The position numbers and the translations under genes were made by a program. The notes below the pieces were generated by a model. The model was not told the origin of the DNA. It ran no database searches and saw nothing but the letters and a program-made list of their open reading frames with translations. Below are positions 47,241 to 49,773 of a DNA stretch of 49,773 nucleotides, one piece after another. The DNA is from a virus. The stretch is taken from positions 1 through 49,773 of the IMG/VR virus record IMGVR_UViG_3300022540_000248. One strand, 5' to 3'. Positions within the stretch are counted from its first letter, which is position 1, and every line of letters starts with the position of its first letter.

Positions 47241-47445
47241 TGAGATAGACGAAGAAACAGAAGAATTAATTTGTAAAAATAATTTAGATTACAAACTAAT
47301 AGCAGAAGAAAAATATCACATGTGGAGATTAGTTTTTGAAGGTGGTATGTCTAAAAAAGAAGTTTGGAATATGGATATTGAAGAAATAGCAGAAGCCAAC
47401 GCAGCATTAAATTATCACAATGAACAATTAAATAAACAGCAATAA
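47194..47445 (+). CDS. Tail assembly chaperone, frameshifted C-terminal extension
   Basis: This frame is open from 47194 to TAA 47443-47445. It has the typical gpT-type sequence: KYHMWRLVFEGGMSKKEVWN, MDIEEIAEANAALNYHNEQ. It has no ribosome site of its own (TTG 47209 and GTG 47212 are inside the upstream gene). Relative to the upstream frame it is +1 (equal to -2), not the common -1. The switch must occur between 47194 and 47240; TTT CTT at 47226-47231 is a candidate. The fused product would have about 240-250 residues. Confidence 0.75.
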   Translation, partial: NYKNCLVNANDFLQVSEIDEETEELICKNNLDYKLIAEEKYHMWRLVFEGGMSKKEVWNMDIEEIAEANAALNYHNEQLNKQQ

Positions 47446-47449
47446 ACTT

Positions 47450-47481
47450 AGAGGGTAGGCGGTTGGCTTACTCTCTTTATT
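47450..47481 (+). terminator. Hairpin between chaperone and tape measure
   Basis: A 10-bp stem (47450-47459 with 47467-47476, two G-U pairs) and a 7-base loop are followed by TTATTTAT. It may lower tape-measure output relative to tube and sheath. Confidence 0.55.
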
Positions 47482-47500
47482 TATATCAGGAGGTGAAGGT

Positions 47501-49195
47501 ATGGCAGACGTAAGGCAATTGACGTTTAGCATAGGCTACAGAATAAATGATACTCCTATACGTAGGGCAGATGATGCAGTTGATGATTATCAACGTAATG
47601 TAGTTCAAACTGATAGGACCATGGTTCGATTTGGTAGAACGGTACAGACTACAGGCCGAAGAATGCAAACTTTAGGTTCTAGAACTGTAGCATCAGCTAG
47701 AAATGGTCAGAACGCATTTGAAAGCTTTAATAGGCGAATGAAAATAATAGGCGGTGCATTACTAGGTTACTTTAGTTTTCAAGCTATAAAGAGGGGATTC
47801 TTAACAATAACTGGCGCTACCGCAGATCTTGAAGAAGAAACAGCTAAGTTTGGAGTAGTATTTGGTGATTTAGCACCTGAAGCTGCAGCATGGGCCGAAG
47901 ATTATTCAGATAAAGTTGGTAGAAGTGCCAATGAAACTAAACGGTTCTTAGCAGATAATCAAAATTTATTAGTTGGATTCGGTGCGACTAGGAAGCAAGG
48001 TAAGGACATGGCTATAGCATTGCAACAAGTAGGCGTTGACCTTGCAAGTTTTAACAATGAAGCCGATCCTGATGTTCTAAATAAATTAACATCAGGACTT
48101 CTTGGAAATCATTTAGCAGTAAAAAGCCTTGGTATTGCGCTTACTGAAGCATCGTTAGCTGAAGAAATGCAAAACTTAGGCCTAGAAGGTAATTTCTCTG
48201 ATTTAGATCAATTAACTAAGATGCAAGTTAGATTCGGTGTAGTAGTTAGTCAATCTCAAGATGCTATGGGTGATGCAGAAGCAACATCTGGAAGTTATAC
48301 AAATCAACTTAAAAGATTAGGCGGTAATTTCGAAGATGCATTCGCTCAAGGTGCTCCACTTAATGATCAGTTAGGTCAATTCTTTGTATTAATTAATGAA
48401 AACTTCGATGTTATTACAAAATTCATTGCAGATGGTATAAATGTAGCAGCTGAAGGATTAAGAATATTTGGCGAAGTTTTAAAATTTACCAATGAAAATT
48501 CAGAGATTTTAATACCTTTATTAGCAGGATTGACAGCTGGATTTGCAGTATTAAAAATTGCTGGTGTAATAGTTCCTATGATTGCAGCTCTAGGTCCTGT
48601 ATTTTTAAATATAGGAATAGCAGTAGCTGCTGTTTCTAGCGGAGCACTTACATTTGGCGCTGCATTTACAGCACTATTAGGTCCTGTAGGATTAGTAGTT
48701 CTAGCCATAGCAGCTATAGTTACGGTCGGTGTTGCGGTTATCAGGAATTGGGATAAAATAAAAGAAGCCGGGAAAAAGTTATTTGATACAGTAGGTAAAT
48801 TTCTTGGAATAGATTCAGAGATAACATTAAATGAAAATAAAAATGTTACTGTGACAAGTGGTCGTAACGCTGGCAAATCATCTTCACCAAGATCACCAAG
48901 AGGATTCGCTATAGGTACAAGAAGCGCACCTAAAGGATTAGGAATAATTAACGAGAGTCCAAGAGGTGAACTCGTATCATTCCAAGGCGGTGAACGAGTA
49001 CGATCAGCTGCAGAAGCCGGAGCTGCAACAAGCAACAATACTAATAATTCAGCAGTTATTAGACCTGAGATAAATATCAATATAAATGGTTCAAATAAAA
49101 GTGAGGTTTCAATAGCTAAAGAAGTAAAAAAAGAAATAGAGCAAGTATTTATTAACATGGGTATTAGTTTAGGTGTTAGCTTGGAGGTGAATTGA
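47501..49195 (+). CDS. Tail tape measure protein
   Basis: The 564-residue protein has a charged helical N-terminal part (RADDAVDDYQRNVVQTDR), the tape-measure core with FGATRKQGKDMAIALQQVG, and several hydrophobic helices (about 340-425, LIPLLAGLTAGFAVLKIAG). A Ser/Arg/Gly-rich end (SSPRSPRGFAIGTRS, SPRGELVSFQGGERV) closes it. It sets tail length and is injected with DNA; at about 0.15 nm per residue the tail would be near 85 nm, short for a myovirus. GGAGGTGAAGGT precedes the ATG. Confidence 0.9.
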   Translation: MADVRQLTFSIGYRINDTPIRRADDAVDDYQRNVVQTDRTMVRFGRTVQTTGRRMQTLGSRTVASARNGQNAFESFNRRMKIIGGALLGYFSFQAIKRGFLTITGATADLEEETAKFGVVFGDLAPEAAAWAEDYSDKVGRSANETKRFLADNQNLLVGFGATRKQGKDMAIALQQVGVDLASFNNEADPDVLNKLTSGLLGNHLAVKSLGIALTEASLAEEMQNLGLEGNFSDLDQLTKMQVRFGVVVSQSQDAMGDAEATSGSYTNQLKRLGGNFEDAFAQGAPLNDQLGQFFVLINENFDVITKFIADGINVAAEGLRIFGEVLKFTNENSEILIPLLAGLTAGFAVLKIAGVIVPMIAALGPVFLNIGIAVAAVSSGALTFGAAFTALLGPVGLVVLAIAAIVTVGVAVIRNWDKIKEAGKKLFDTVGKFLGIDSEITLNENKNVTVTSGRNAGKSSSPRSPRGFAIGTRSAPKGLGIINESPRGELVSFQGGERVRSAAEAGAATSNNTNNSAVIRPEINININGSNKSEVSIAKEVKKEIEQVFINMGISLGVSLEVN

Positions 49196-49198
49196 TAA

Positions 49199-49741
49199 AT
49201 GAGTCTTTCTAAGATTACAGGCGAATTTGGAGATGTAGTATTTTCAGTAAATGAAGGTGAAACGTATTCAAAGACCAATGCAATAACTGATAGGCCTGTT
49301 GAAAAAGGTGTTAATATTGTGGATAACGTGAATGTTCAGCCTGATATAATACCATTTTCAGGTATAATTGTTGGAACTGATGCGTTTCCTAAGTTACAGT
49401 TATTAAGAAGATATATGAACGAAGCTAAATTAATAAGATATATAGGTAGAAACGATGTATCAAATGCAGTAATCCAAAACTTTGATACTATTCATGATAA
49501 CAAAATAAGAAACGGTTTCGTGTTTTCAATGACGATCAAAGTCATAAGAATAGCTGTAGGTGTAACGTTCAACTTTGATACAACTAAAGTAGTTAAGCCT
49601 AAGATACAAGTTAAGACTAATCAAGGTAAAAAGAATAAAGAAACTAAAACAGTTACAGGAGATTTCGATGCAATACAAGCTGAAATTGAAGGGAGAATGG
49701 GTGGCGGTACTATACGTGGTGGATTCTCACCTGAATTCTAG
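49199..49741 (+). CDS. Dit-like / baseplate-tube interface protein
   Basis: The 180-residue protein has GDVVFSVNEGETYSKTNAIT, VDNVNVQPDIIPFSGIIVG, and KLQLLRRYMNEAKLIRYIG. This pattern belongs to Dit-like N-terminal domains that sit between tail tube and baseplate. A charged, Gly-rich end follows (EGRMGGGTIRGGFSP). It starts three bases after the tape-measure stop, with GGAGGTGA. The next genes would be the hub and spike, which appear at the left end of the window. Confidence 0.75.
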   Translation: MSLSKITGEFGDVVFSVNEGETYSKTNAITDRPVEKGVNIVDNVNVQPDIIPFSGIIVGTDAFPKLQLLRRYMNEAKLIRYIGRNDVSNAVIQNFDTIHDNKIRNGFVFSMTIKVIRIAVGVTFNFDTTKVVKPKIQVKTNQGKKNKETKTVTGDFDAIQAEIEGRMGGGTIRGGFSPEF

Positions 49742-49753
49742 AAAGGATGTGTT

Positions 49754-49773
49754 ATGATGGCTTTATTTGTTGG
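49754..49773 (+). CDS. Start of a further tail gene (partial)
   Basis: AAAGGATG precedes ATG ATG at 49754 and 49757, giving MALFVG to the window end. It would be the next baseplate gene. If the sequence were simply circular, this frame would stop after about 13 codons at bases 12-14 or so of the window, so a missing piece between the ends is likely, or the real gene starts elsewhere. Confidence 0.45.

Noticed and set aside
48376-49278. 300-residue minus-strand frame opposite the tape measure gene
   Set aside because: It is a complement shadow of a strongly coding plus-strand gene, without ribosome site, and no other gene lies on the minus strand.
1-49773. tRNA or rRNA genes
   Set aside because: No cloverleaf with a GGTTCGAAT-type T arm outside coding genes was found by eye.

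Overview
The window is one phage genome, or nearly all of one. It is about 50 kb, AT-rich, and every convincing gene lies on the + strand. It encodes a virion of the contractile-tail (myovirus) type: tail sheath, tail tube, baseplate J, a gp25-like wedge protein and a puncturing spike, together with an HK97-type head. The host is probably a low-GC Bacillota/Firmicutes bacterium. Evidence for this is the strong GGAGG ribosome sites, TTG/GTG starts, a phage replisome-organizer/DnaC pair, YopX proteins, and an M15 endolysin with a small holin. I see no integrase, partition gene or convincing CI-type repressor, so a lytic or pseudolysogenic life is more likely; this is inference. Both window ends fall in the tail/baseplate module (tape measure and Dit-like protein at the right end; hub, spike, gp25, J at the left end). 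This fits a circularly permuted genome opened there, perhaps with a small piece missing.

Layout. 1-6949: baseplate, fibre and two membrane proteins, including a separately transcribed small secreted-protein gene (130-441). 7053-9139: lysis (subtilase-like protein, M15 endolysin, holin). 9278-16176: recombination and repair (possible annealing protein, SMC/RecN-like ATPase, HNH-like protein, UvrD-type helicase). 17276-23283: AbrB protein, replisome organizer with an internal hexamer array that may be the origin, DnaC loader, cytosine-5 methyltransferase, MazG-like protein, PD-(D/E)XK-like nuclease, YopX and HNHc nuclease. 23386-30460: about twenty small accessory genes (ribbon-helix-helix, TerB, SSB, DUF6527, Cys-motif proteins, DUF7448, YopX). 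31013-35105: small and large terminase, portal, MuF. 35163-38393: a cargo block of a homing-type HNH gene plus six small genes, interrupting the head operon. 38567-49741: capsid-associated protein, protease-scaffold, capsid, connectors, sheath, tube, frameshifted tail chaperone, tape measure, Dit-like protein.

Expression signals form two groups. The replication and accessory units have TTGACA-17-TATAAT-like promoters. The late or inserted units have TGnTATAAT or TGTATAAT -10 elements with weak -35 boxes. Rho-independent terminators divide the units.

The most unusual content is in how genes are expressed. (1) A DUF7448-like gene has an in-frame UGA exactly where the family has a conserved Cys. 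(2) Two inserted genes have their ribosome site inside a hairpin whose 5' arm lies in or beside the promoter, so read-through mRNA should be silent and locally started mRNA active. (3) Two structured leader RNAs precede virion genes: one can form mutually exclusive antiterminator and terminator stems, the other has a 10-bp closing stem with a possible pseudoknot. (4) Three genes appear to start at AUC, and one more has no standard start. (5) A small membrane-peptide gene carries an amber codon. Gene identities come from motif recognition without database searches.
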